From the NCBI RefSeq assembly GCF_011764445.1, contig NZ_BLPG01000001.1:806001-870000 (forward strand): DNA of 64,000 bases. The letters run 5' to 3'. Numbering within the stretch: the first letter of the stretch is position 1; each line of letters begins with the position of its first letter. Position numbers and translations under genes: made by a program. The notes below the pieces were generated by a model. It ran no database searches. It was given only the letters and a program-made list of their open reading frames with translations, and was not told the origin of the DNA. This stretch comes from Phytohabitans rumicis. Its GTDB lineage: Bacteria > Actinomycetota > Actinomycetes > Mycobacteriales > Micromonosporaceae. This document shows, one piece after another, positions 1-8,196 of the stretch.

Positions 1-390
1 GGTGGCGCGGATCCGAACGCACTGTTCGACGCCGTTCAGTACCCCGGCGCTCCGACCGGCGACGTCGACCTCTACCTCAAGCTCGCCGTGTTCCCGCAGG
101 TGTTCGCCGGCGACCTGCCCGCGGCCACCGCGGCAAACCTGGCCGCCGCGCAGCGACCGATCACGCTCAGCGCACTGCTCGAGCCCTCCGGGATCCCGGC
201 CTGGAAAAGCCTGCCCAGCTGGTACCTGCTCGGCACCGAAGACCACGCCATCGCACCCTCGCTCCAGCGGTTCATGGCCCAGCGGGCCGGTAGCCACCTC
301 GTCAAGGTGCGCGCGTCGCACGCCTCGCCACTGTCCCGGCCGGACACCGTCGAAGGGCTCATCGTCGCCGCCGCCCGCTCCACGAACTGA
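1..390 (+). CDS. alpha/beta hydrolase, C-terminal part (5' end outside window)
   Basis: The reading frame is open from the first base and ends in TGA, giving about 129 residues. It resembles the C-terminal half of the alpha/beta hydrolase at 1217-1924. Both share an 'AAxQRP' segment, then 'PAWxSLPSWxxxGxxD', which is the strand carrying the acidic catalytic residue, and a late 'SHA' that should hold the catalytic histidine. The nucleophile half lies upstream of the window. A short-chain dehydrogenase starts 20 bases downstream and the paralogue follows it, so the three form one likely operon of small-molecule oxidation and hydrolysis. The substrate is unknown. Confidence 0.8.
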   Translation, partial: GGADPNALFDAVQYPGAPTGDVDLYLKLAVFPQVFAGDLPAATAANLAAAQRPITLSALLEPSGIPAWKSLPSWYLLGTEDHAIAPSLQRFMAQRAGSHLVKVRASHASPLSRPDTVEGLIVAAARSTN

Positions 391-410
391 CCGACAAAAG
401 GGGAACCGTC

Positions 411-1199
411 GTGGACACGCACCTGTCCGGCAAAGTCGCGGTCGTCACCGGCGCCAGCAAAGGGATCGGACTCGCCATCGTCGAAGCACTCGCCGGCGAA
501 GGAGCAGCCGTGGTCGCCGGCGCCCGCAAACCCACCGCTGAGCTGTCCGAACTCGCCGCGGCGGCCTCCGTGCTGGCAGTCCCGGTGGACCTGGCCCTCC
601 CGCAGGGCCCGGCCCAGCTCATCGACGCCGCCGTCACCGCATTCGGCGGCCTGGACATACTCGTCAACAACGTCGGCGCGGTCCACCCCCGCACCGGCGG
701 GTTCCTGACCGTCACCGACGACGACTGGAACACCACGCTGAACATCAACCTGCTCGCCGCCGTACGCACCACCCGCGCCGCGCTGCCGCACCTGCTCGAC
801 CGCGGCGCGGGCGCCATCATCACCATCACCTCGGTCAACGCGACACTGCCCGATCCGCTGGTCATCGACTACAGCGCCGCCAAGGCGGCATTGGCCAACT
901 TCTCCAAAGCACTGTCCAAAGAGGTCGGTCCACACGGAATCCGGGTCAACACCATCAGCCCCGGCCCGGTAAGCACTCCACTGTGGCTCGGTGAGAGCGG
1001 CGTCGCCGCAACCGTCGCCCTCGCCACCGGCAGCGACCCGCAAGCTGTTGCCAAACACGCCGCCACCGACTCGGTCACCGGCCGGTTCACCCAACCACGG
1101 GAAGTCGCCGACCTCGTACTGCTGCTGGCCAGCGACCGCGCCGGGAACATCACCGGTGCCGACATCACCATCGACGGCGGACTCATCACCACGCTGTAA
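411..1199 (+). CDS. short-chain dehydrogenase/reductase (SDR) family oxidoreductase
   Basis: This 262-residue protein is a classical SDR of usual length. It shows the NAD(P)-binding motif TGASKGIG near residues 14-21, NNVG near residue 86, and the catalytic Ser-Tyr-Lys set: Ser in 'ITSVN' and 'DYSAAKAAL' for the Tyr-x3-Lys. The C-terminus has the typical 'ITGADITIDGG' ending. The start is GTG with an AAAGGGG ribosome site about eight bases upstream. It sits between two paralogous alpha/beta hydrolases and is probably co-transcribed with them. The fold and reaction class are secure; the substrate cannot be read from sequence. Confidence 0.9.
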   Translation: MDTHLSGKVAVVTGASKGIGLAIVEALAGEGAAVVAGARKPTAELSELAAAASVLAVPVDLALPQGPAQLIDAAVTAFGGLDILVNNVGAVHPRTGGFLTVTDDDWNTTLNINLLAAVRTTRAALPHLLDRGAGAIITITSVNATLPDPLVIDYSAAKAALANFSKALSKEVGPHGIRVNTISPGPVSTPLWLGESGVAATVALATGSDPQAVAKHAATDSVTGRFTQPREVADLVLLLASDRAGNITGADITIDGGLITTL

Positions 1200-1216
1200 A
1201 CCTGAGGAGTCAATTC

Positions 1217-1924
1217 ATGTCGGAACTCACCGTCGTGTTCGTCCACGGCGCATTCGCGGAATCATCGAGCTGGGGCGGCGTGATCAGCGAGCTGCGGCAG
1301 GCCGGGCACGGCACGATCGCAGCCGCCAACCCGCTGCGCAGCCTGTCGGGCGACGCCGCGTCCGTCTCCAGCCTGCTCGGCTCGATACCCGGACCGATCG
1401 TGCTGGTCGGGCACTCCTACGGCGGCGCGGTGATCAGCAACGCGGCGACGGGGCACGACAACGTACGGGCACTGGTGTACGTTGCCGCGTTCGCTCCGCT
1501 GGAGGGCGAGAGCATCTTCGAGCTGAGCGGTCGCCTGCCGGGCAGCACCCTGGGGGACACGCTGGATGCGGTGCCGCTGGGTGACGGTTCCGTAGAGCTG
1601 TACATCCGGCAGGACCGGTTCCACGAGCAGTTCGCGGCGGACGTACCCGCCGCTGAGGCAGCCGTCCTCGCAGCCACGCAGCGTCCCCTGCGCGACATCG
1701 CCCTGCGCGAGCACGCCGGCCCGCCGGCGTGGCGGTCGCTGCCGTCGTGGTTCGTCTTCGGCGACGCGGACCGCAACATCCCGGTCGCGGCCCACCGGCT
1801 GATGGCCGAACGGGCCGGTGCGAAGGCCACGGTGGAACTCACCGGCACGTCACACGCGATCACCATCTCCCGTCCCGGCGAGGTCGCGGAGGTGATCACG
1901 TCCGCGATCGCCGCCGTGAACTGA
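1217..1924 (+). CDS. alpha/beta hydrolase
   Basis: This is a complete 235-residue cytosolic alpha/beta hydrolase. An N-terminal 'VFVHGAF' marks the oxyanion-hole strand and GHSYGG near residues 65-70 is the nucleophile elbow with the catalytic serine. The acid is expected in 'VFGDADRNIP' and the histidine in 'GTSHAITIS'. The family includes small esterases and lactonases in which GHSYGG is common. A GAGGAG ribosome site lies about eight bases before the ATG. It follows the SDR gene by 17 bases. The gene at the left edge is its paralogue, so the duplication brackets the SDR. Confidence 0.85.
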   Translation: MSELTVVFVHGAFAESSSWGGVISELRQAGHGTIAAANPLRSLSGDAASVSSLLGSIPGPIVLVGHSYGGAVISNAATGHDNVRALVYVAAFAPLEGESIFELSGRLPGSTLGDTLDAVPLGDGSVELYIRQDRFHEQFAADVPAAEAAVLAATQRPLRDIALREHAGPPAWRSLPSWFVFGDADRNIPVAAHRLMAERAGAKATVELTGTSHAITISRPGEVAEVITSAIAAVN

Positions 1925-1981
1925 CCCAGCGGCCCCACCACGACGGACAGAGCAGCCCAAGCCTGTCCCTTGGCAGTTAGA

Positions 1982-2024
1982 TCTAGACGAGAAATGGTTC
2001 GCAGCTAACCATTTCTCGTCTAGA
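1982..2024. terminator. perfect 18-bp hairpin after hydrolase operon
   Basis: Bases 1982-1999 and 2007-2024 are exact reverse complements separated by a 7-base loop. The stem is unusually AT-containing for this genome and no clear T-run follows. It lies 58 bases after the hydrolase stop and is the probable terminator of that operon. Confidence 0.7.
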
Positions 2025-2450
2025 GACGTTTTGGGTTTGGGGTCAGGCGGCGTCTGTGGTTTGTCCGAGCAGATATGCCCCGGCCCGCGTCACCTGCGGG
2101 CCGCATGCTCCCGCGGGCACCGCGCAGGTCGGCGGCTCGCTGGCGCTCGCCGAAACCCCCGACCAGCGCTGCCAGCCCTGCGGCACAAGACCCAATGACA
2201 ACGGCCGAGCGCCGCCCGGGAGACGGCCCTGTGAAGGTGTCACGGGCTGTGAGGTCCATCTATTGGATCTTTCCGTGGTCCACACCCCATCGCCGCGCGG
2301 GCATCGCCCGTCTCTGTTGGTTGTGGACCGCGCAGGATGCGGCCGCGGGAGCGACGGCCTGGACCGCGACGAGCGCCGCGGTAGCTCAGAACTCGATCCT
2401 GACTCTGAACCTGACCCCGAAAGGTCTCTAGATCCATGGGAGCGGACTGT
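2025..2450. other. intergenic stretch with a copy of a dispersed repeat
   Basis: No convincing gene is seen here. Open frames exist on both strands but have biased, low-complexity composition and no recognisable motif. The right part (2321-2414) is a copy of a sequence that recurs inverted near 43.4 kb. The region may be a decayed mobile-element end, but no transposase motif can be recognised. Confidence 0.5.
2321..2414 (-). repeat. dispersed ~94-bp repeat, copy A
   Basis: The reverse complement of this stretch matches 43331-43423. The central 60 bases differ at only about four positions. Similarity ends abruptly on both sides. Between copies, several substitutions fall on third codon positions in the minus-strand frame that reads QDRVLSYRGARRGPGRRSRG, which hints at a shared coding remnant of unknown family. 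Confidence 0.75.
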
Positions 2451-3310
2451 TCATGCTCCGAGCTGTGCGAGGTCGTCGTCGGTTAGCTGTAGCTGGCCGG
2501 CTGCGATGTTCTGTTCCAGATGTGCCAGCGAACTGGTCCCGGGGATGAGCACGATGTTGGGCGATCGGGCCAGCAACCAGGCAAGCGCTACTTGGGGCAC
2601 GGTGGCGCCGAGCCGACCGGCCACTGTGGTTAGGTGCTCGGCGGTCAGCGGCTGGAACCCGCCGACGGGGAAGAACGGTACGTAGGCGATGCCGGCGTGG
2701 GCGCAGGTGTCGACGAGCGGGTCGTCGTCGCGCGCCGCGATGTTGTACAGGTTCTGCACGCACACGATGTCGGCGACGGCGCGCGCCCGGGCGACCTGGG
2801 TCTGGGTGACGTTGGAGACGCCCAGGTGCCGGATAAGACCCTCCGCGCGCAGGGACATCAGGGTTTCCAACGCGGCTTCAAGCGGCGTGTCGGTGTGCCC
2901 ACGGTCGCCCATGCGCAGGTTCACCACGTCGAGCTGGTCCACGCCGAGTGAGCGCAGGTTTGCCTCGACGCCGCGGCGCAGACCTTCGGGGGTGAGGCCG
3001 CGTTGCTCGGCGGGGGCCGCGTGATGTCGTGACCCTCGACCAGCGCACCGACCTTTGTCACGATCACCAGATCATCGGGATATGGGTGCAACGCGGTACG
3101 GATCAGCTCGTTCGCGGCCACGCCGTCGCGCGCGTAGTAGTTCGACGTGTCGAGGTGGTTGACGCCAAGCTCCACGGCTCGGCGCAGGATCGCCAGGGCG
3201 GTGTCTTGGTCGGGCCGCTCGCCTCTCGGCCAGCCGGTGAGCTTCATGGTTCCGTAGCCGACTCGGTTGACGCTCAGGTCTCCGCCGAACGACCACTGTT
3301 GGTTAGCCAT
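2451..3310 (-). pseudogene. aldo/keto reductase, single frameshift
   Basis: Two frames together give one aldo/keto reductase of about 285 residues. The N-terminal part begins 'MANQQWSFGG' and contains 'GTMKLTGWP', the catalytic-site 'HLDTSNYY' (Asp and Tyr) and 'VTKVG' (Lys). The C-terminal part carries 'LGVSNVT' and 'LIPGTSSLAHLEQNI', the NADP-binding end. Where many members have His, this one has 'VVNLRMG', as in pyridoxal-reductase-like members. The break lies at the five-G run 3012-3016; one more G restores the frame, so this may be a sequencing error. It is divergent from the next gene. Confidence 0.8.
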
Positions 3311-3443
3311 GATCGTCGAACGTACACCGGTTGCACGACGGCGACGCCGTTGAGCCTCTCCGCGCCGATCCACAGGTCACCGATGAGTTTGACCGGCACG
3401 CCGAGTCATACACAGCACAACGACCTACCGATAGGACAATCCA

Positions 3444-4246
3444 ATGACAGAGCTGAACGCGGAACAGGCCCGGCGAGCGATCGTCGAACACACCCGACGT
3501 CTGGCGGAATCAGCCGCCGCGGCCGGACCTGACGCCGCCGTGCCGACAACCCCGCAGTGGACCATCACTGACCTGGTCGAGCACGTGGGCCAGACCCAGC
3601 ACTGGGTCGCGGAGATCATCGAACGGCGCATCACCGACCCCACGCAGTTGCCCACCCAGATGGCCGTACTCCCCACCGACCCCCGCGAGTGGCAGGCGTG
3701 GCTGTCGCAGTCCGCGCAGCGGGTCGCGAGCGCGTGCTCCGATGACGCGCTCGACGCGCCGGTGTTCAACGCCGCGGGGGACGGGCGGCCCGGGACGCGA
3801 TTCTGGATGTCCAGCGTCCTCAACGAGACGGTCGTCCACGGCTTTGACGCAGCCAACGCGGCGGACCGACCGGCCGACATCGACCCCGACATCGCAGCCG
3901 CGCTCATCAGCAACCACCTCGCGATGCTCACCTCCCCACGTGGCAGATGCTGCGGTCCGAGTCCGCCAACACCATCCGGGGCACCGGGCAGACGCTGCAG
4001 TGGCTGGCCACCGACACCGCGGACGACACGGGCGCCTGGTTCGTCGAACGGCGGCCTGACGGGGCAACGTGGCGGCCCGGAGCCCAGCAGGCCGATGTGA
4101 CGGTGGCCGGCCCGGCACGATCGCTGCTGCTGACCTTGACCCGACGACTCCCTCTCACCGACCGCGAAGCCACCGACATCAGCGTCAACGGCGACACCGA
4201 CCTCGCCCAACACTGGCTCGACAACACCGCCCATGACAGCGACTGA
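3444..4246 (+). pseudogene. maleylpyruvate isomerase-like (MDMPI/DinB-fold) protein, single frameshift
   Basis: The N-terminal 165 residues resemble the DinB-like metal-binding domain of mycothiol-dependent maleylpyruvate isomerase families: 'WTITDLVEHVGQTQHW' has the first helix His, and 'ETVVHGFDA' gives the other metal ligands. After the CCCC run at 3934-3937 the frame shifts by one. The following frame encodes the typical C-terminal domain ending 'DTDLAQHWLDNTA'. Adding one C would give '..TSPTWQML..', the expected junction, so the intact protein would be about 267 residues. Mycothiol dependence is family knowledge and the substrate is unknown. Confidence 0.75.
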
Positions 4247-4373
4247 CCGGCGGCTCGGCGTAGCCGGGATCTACCCGGCGGCCGAGGCAGGCGGCTGTCC
4301 GTGCGCGGCCCCCGCAGTGCATCATGGGACAAGCCCGAGTTGATCAGGGCTTCCTTGACCTGCGGGGTGGTGG

Positions 4374-7121
4374 ATGGCGAGCACGGCTCTGCGTGGCCGG
4401 CGCAGCGAGTGCGAGACGCTGGACCGGTTGGTCGCGGACGCCAAGGCGGGGCAGAGCCAGGTGCTGGTGCTGCGCGGCGAGCCGGGCGTCGGCAAGTCCG
4501 CGCTGCTGGAGCACGTGGTGGGGCGCGCGGCAGGATGCCGGGTCCTGCGGGCGGCCGGCGTCGAGTCGGAGATGGAGCTGGCCTACGCGGGGCTGCACCA
4601 GTTGTGCGTACCGCTGATGGGTCATCTCGACCGCCTTCCCGGCCCGCAGCGCGACGCGCTGGCCATCGCGTTCGGCCTGCGCGCGGGCAGCGCGCCGGAC
4701 CGCTTCCTGGTTGGGTTGGCGGTGCTCAGCCTGCTCGCCGAACTGGCCGAGGAGCAGCCGCTCGTCTGCGTGGTGGACGACTGCCAGTGGCTCGACCTGG
4801 CCTCCGCGCAGACCCTCACGTTCGTCGCGCGCCGGCTGCTCGTGGAACGGGTCGTCCTGGTGTTCGCGGTGCGCACCTCGACACCCGACTCGGGCAACGA
4901 CCTGGTGGGGCTGCGGGAGCTGGTGGTCCGGGGGTTGCGCGACAGCGATGCACGTGCGCTGCTGGACTCGGTGGTCCCCGGGCTGCTGGACGAGGGCGTC
5001 CGGGACCGGATCGTCGCCGAGACCCGCGGCAACCCCCTGGCCCTGCTGGAGCTGACACGAGGGTTGACGGTGACGGAGCTGGCCGGCGGGTTCGGGCGTC
5101 CCGACGCGCAGCCGCTGGCGAGTCAGATCGAGCAGAGCTTCCTGCGGCGCATCGGGGCGCTTCCGGGTACGGCGCGACGGCTGCTGCTGGCGGCGGCCGC
5201 CGAGCCGGTGGGCGACCCGTCGTTGCTCAGGCGGGCGGCCGAACGGCTCGATATCGGCGCCGACGCCGCGGCGGCGGCCGAGGCGGCGGGGCTGATCGAG
5301 TTCGGTGTACGGGTGCGGTTCCGTCATCCGCTGGTGCGCTCGGCCGCCTATCGCGCGGCAGACCCGGCAGACCGCCGGGACGTGCACCGGGCATTGGCCG
5401 AGGCGACCGACCCCGACTCCGACCCGGATCGCCGGGCCTGGCACCGCGCCCACGCCGCGGTCGAACCCGACGAGGCCGTAGCCGGCGAACTGGAGCGCTC
5501 AGCCGACCGGGCCCAGGCCCGCGGCGGTATCGCGGCAGCCGCCGCGTTCCTGCGGCGGGCCACCGAGCTGACACCCGACCCGGCCAGACGCGGCGCCAGA
5601 GCGGTGGCCGCGGCGCGGGCCACCTTCGAGGCCGGGGCGGCCGACGCGGCGACCGAGCTCCTCGCCACCGCGGAGATGGCACCGCTGGACGAGCTCCAGC
5701 ATGGGCGGCTGACCCGGCTGCGTGGCCAGATCCTCGTCGCGCGCCGGCGTGGCGGGGACGCCCTGCCGTTGCTTCTCGACGCGGCCCGCCGGCTGGAGCG
5801 GGTCGACGGCGGGCAAGCGCGGGAGACGTACCTCGAAGCGATCGGAGCGGCGTTCTTCGCCGGCCCCCTCATCGACCGCGGCGGAGTGCGGGCGGTGGCC
5901 GAGGCCGCCCGCACCGCACCGCCGGGACCGCAACCGCCACGGCTGGTGGACGTGCTGCTCGACGGCCTGGCGACCCGGTACGCCGAGGGCTACGTCGAGG
6001 GTGCGCCGCTGCTGAAGCAGGCCCTGCGGGCGGTCCGGCGGGACGCCGGCCACGACGCGGACGCCGTCATGCGCTGGCTGTGGCTGACCTGGCTGGTCGC
6101 CGGCGACATGTGGGACGACGAGGCGTGGCACGAGCTGACCACGCAGGCGGTTCGGGCCGCCCGGCAGGCCGGCGCGCTCAACTTCCTGCCGCTGGCCCTC
6201 AGCTACCGCGCCGCCGTACACGTGCACACCGGCGAGTTCGACCTGGCCTCGGAGTTGCTCGAGGAGTCCCACACCCTCGCGGACGTGACTGGCCACTCGA
6301 CTCTCGGGTTCGTGAGGCTGCTGCTCGTCGCTTGGCGTGGCGAGGATGCCCAGGCGCCGGAGCTGATCCGGGCAGGCATCCAGCACGCGACGAACTGGGG
6401 CGAAGGGCGAGCGATCGGCCTGGGCAACTATCTGCTCTCGGTGCTGTACAACGGCCTGGGCCAGTACCAGGCCGCTCTGGCCAGCGCCGAACGGGCGGGC
6501 GAACAGGACGACCTGGCAAGCTACGGCTTCTCTCTCACCGAACTCGTCGAGGCGGGCGCCCGCGGCGATGCCCCCGACGCGGCCGCGGCCGCCCTGCGAC
6601 GATTCGAGGAACGCGCCACCGCTGGCGGCACCGACTGGGCGCTCGGCCTCCTGGCGAGGTCGAGAGCGCTACTCAGCGACGGCCAGGCCGCGGACCTGCT
6701 GTACCGCGAGGCCATCGAGCGCCTGCGGCGGAGCCGGATCGCCGTTCAACTTGCTCGCACCCACCTGGTGTACGGCGAGTGGCTGCGCCGCGAGAACCGG
6801 CGCCTTGACGCGCGCGAGCACCTGCGTACGGCGTACGAGATGTTGCGGGGTTTCGGCGCCGGAGCCTTCGCCGAGCGCGCCCGCCGCGAACTCCTCGCCA
6901 CCGGCGAGACGGTCCGCCAACGCACGGCCGACATCCGCGAATCGCTCACCGCGCAGGAAGCCCAGATCGCTCGGCTCGCCGCGGCGGGGAAAACGAACTC
7001 CGAGATCGGCGCCGAGCTGTTCATCAGCCCCCGCACGGTGGAATGGCACCTGCGCAAGGTGTTCACCAAACTCGACGTCAACTCGCGGAACAAGCTCCGC
7101 GGAGTCCTGGCCGGCGCCTGA
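4374..7121 (+). CDS. LuxR-family transcriptional regulator with AAA ATPase domain (LAL type)
   Basis: A 915-residue large ATP-binding regulator of the LuxR (MalT-like) type. The Walker A motif GEPGVGKS is at residues 35-42, and Walker B 'LVCVVDDCQWLD' follows near 130-140. A long helical TPR-like region fills the middle. The C-terminus has a LuxR HTH: 'LTAQEAQIARLAAAGKTNSEI' continuing through 'FISPRTVEWHLRKVF'. Two close paralogues lie at 17971-20721 and 20738-23461. Its own operon partner may be the downstream membrane gene, but the 72-base gap leaves that open. Effector and targets are unknown. Confidence 0.92.
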   Translation: MASTALRGRRSECETLDRLVADAKAGQSQVLVLRGEPGVGKSALLEHVVGRAAGCRVLRAAGVESEMELAYAGLHQLCVPLMGHLDRLPGPQRDALAIAFGLRAGSAPDRFLVGLAVLSLLAELAEEQPLVCVVDDCQWLDLASAQTLTFVARRLLVERVVLVFAVRTSTPDSGNDLVGLRELVVRGLRDSDARALLDSVVPGLLDEGVRDRIVAETRGNPLALLELTRGLTVTELAGGFGRPDAQPLASQIEQSFLRRIGALPGTARRLLLAAAAEPVGDPSLLRRAAERLDIGADAAAAAEAAGLIEFGVRVRFRHPLVRSAAYRAADPADRRDVHRALAEATDPDSDPDRRAWHRAHAAVEPDEAVAGELERSADRAQARGGIAAAAAFLRRATELTPDPARRGARAVAAARATFEAGAADAATELLATAEMAPLDELQHGRLTRLRGQILVARRRGGDALPLLLDAARRLERVDGGQARETYLEAIGAAFFAGPLIDRGGVRAVAEAARTAPPGPQPPRLVDVLLDGLATRYAEGYVEGAPLLKQALRAVRRDAGHDADAVMRWLWLTWLVAGDMWDDEAWHELTTQAVRAARQAGALNFLPLALSYRAAVHVHTGEFDLASELLEESHTLADVTGHSTLGFVRLLLVAWRGEDAQAPELIRAGIQHATNWGEGRAIGLGNYLLSVLYNGLGQYQAALASAERAGEQDDLASYGFSLTELVEAGARGDAPDAAAAALRRFEERATAGGTDWALGLLARSRALLSDGQAADLLYREAIERLRRSRIAVQLARTHLVYGEWLRRENRRLDAREHLRTAYEMLRGFGAGAFAERARRELLATGETVRQRTADIRESLTAQEAQIARLAAAGKTNSEIGAELFISPRTVEWHLRKVFTKLDVNSRNKLRGVLAGA

Positions 7122-7193
7122 CTGTCACGAACCGGAGCGCCCGTCCGGTCCTAGCTGACGACCGGCGCCCATCACGACATCGAGGTGTATGCC

Positions 7194-8081
7194 ATGACGA
7201 CCACCCAACACCCCACCGGGCGCGTACTGGACAATATCCAGTGGATCTTCGTCGGGCTCGCGGTAACCACGGCGATCCTGCTGCCGCTGACTGGCATCAA
7301 CGCCGTGTTTGTCACGCTGCTGCTCACGATCCCATTCGCGGCCATCCACGGCCTCCGCCGCTACGGCTGGCGACGATTCCTGACCTTCTTCGCCGTGACG
7401 TTCGTGGTGAGCAACGCCTTCGAGAACCTCAGCATCGTCACCGGCTTTCCGTTCGGCAACTACCATTACACCGGCGACCTGAAACTGTTCCACGTGCCGA
7501 TCTTCATCGGCCCGATCTACTTCGGCCTGGGCTACATCAGCTGGCTGACCGCCTCCACCGTCCTCGACCGCGCCGACGAACGCCTCAACTGGCGCGAACG
7601 CATCGGCAAGCTCAACGTCGTCGCCCTGCCTGCCCTGGCCGCCGCCGTCATGACCATGTTCGACGTGGCCAGCGACTCCCAGGCGTCCACCTTGCTCGAG
7701 ACGTGGATCTGGCACGACGGCGGCGGCGTGTTCGGCGTCCCGTACACCAACTACCTCGGCTGGTGGCTGGTCACCTACGTCTTCTTCCAGATCTTCGCCC
7801 TCATCCTGGCAGCAGCACAGACCCGCGACTCCCAGCCGAGCGGTGTCGTCGCGCCGGGGTCACTCACCCAGCCGGTGCTCATCTATGCCGCACTGGGCCT
7901 GACCTCGATCCCGTATTTCATCGCCGCCGAACCGGGCACCGTGGTCGACATGGCCGGCGCCCAATGGAGCATCAACGCGATCAACGAGACCATGATGACG
8001 ATCAACATCTTTACCGTCGTCACGGTCGCCTTCCTCGCCCTGACCAAGATCGCACGAGGCGACACGGCCACCCCGTATTAG
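7194..8081 (+). CDS. carotenoid biosynthesis protein, CruF/DUF422-like integral membrane hydratase
   Basis: The 295-residue product is a polytopic membrane protein with about seven hydrophobic segments. It carries the family hallmark 'ENLSIVTGFPFGNYHYT' followed by 'VPIFIGPIYFGLGYISW', as in the carotenoid biosynthesis (PF04240-type) family, which includes CruF 1',2'-hydratases of acyclic or C50 carotenoids. I chose the ATG because GAGG sits eight bases upstream; a GTG three codons earlier would overlap that site. No phytoene synthase, desaturase or other crt gene is in the window, so it is an orphan here. The specific reaction is inferred from the family. Confidence 0.75.
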   Translation: MTTTQHPTGRVLDNIQWIFVGLAVTTAILLPLTGINAVFVTLLLTIPFAAIHGLRRYGWRRFLTFFAVTFVVSNAFENLSIVTGFPFGNYHYTGDLKLFHVPIFIGPIYFGLGYISWLTASTVLDRADERLNWRERIGKLNVVALPALAAAVMTMFDVASDSQASTLLETWIWHDGGGVFGVPYTNYLGWWLVTYVFFQIFALILAAAQTRDSQPSGVVAPGSLTQPVLIYAALGLTSIPYFIAAEPGTVVDMAGAQWSINAINETMMTINIFTVVTVAFLALTKIARGDTATPY

Positions 8082-8196
8082 TGGTTGGTCTGGCAGTTAA
8101 AACCGACTTCCGGATCCCTCTCCCCGACCAGTTACGGGATGCTTACCCAGCGATACGCGCGGCGTTCGGTCGCGCTACAAACTGGCGGGTGACTGG

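Noticed and set aside
2375..2414. tRNA-like string (GGTAGCTCAG) in the dispersed repeat
   Set aside because: It resembles a D-arm, but no anticodon stem, T-arm or acceptor stem can be drawn in either copy.
4301..6808. Long 835-codon open frame overlapping the LuxR regulator in another frame
   Set aside because: Its translation is almost all Arg, Ala, Gly and Pro without domains. It is a shadow of the high-GC third-position bias of the real gene.
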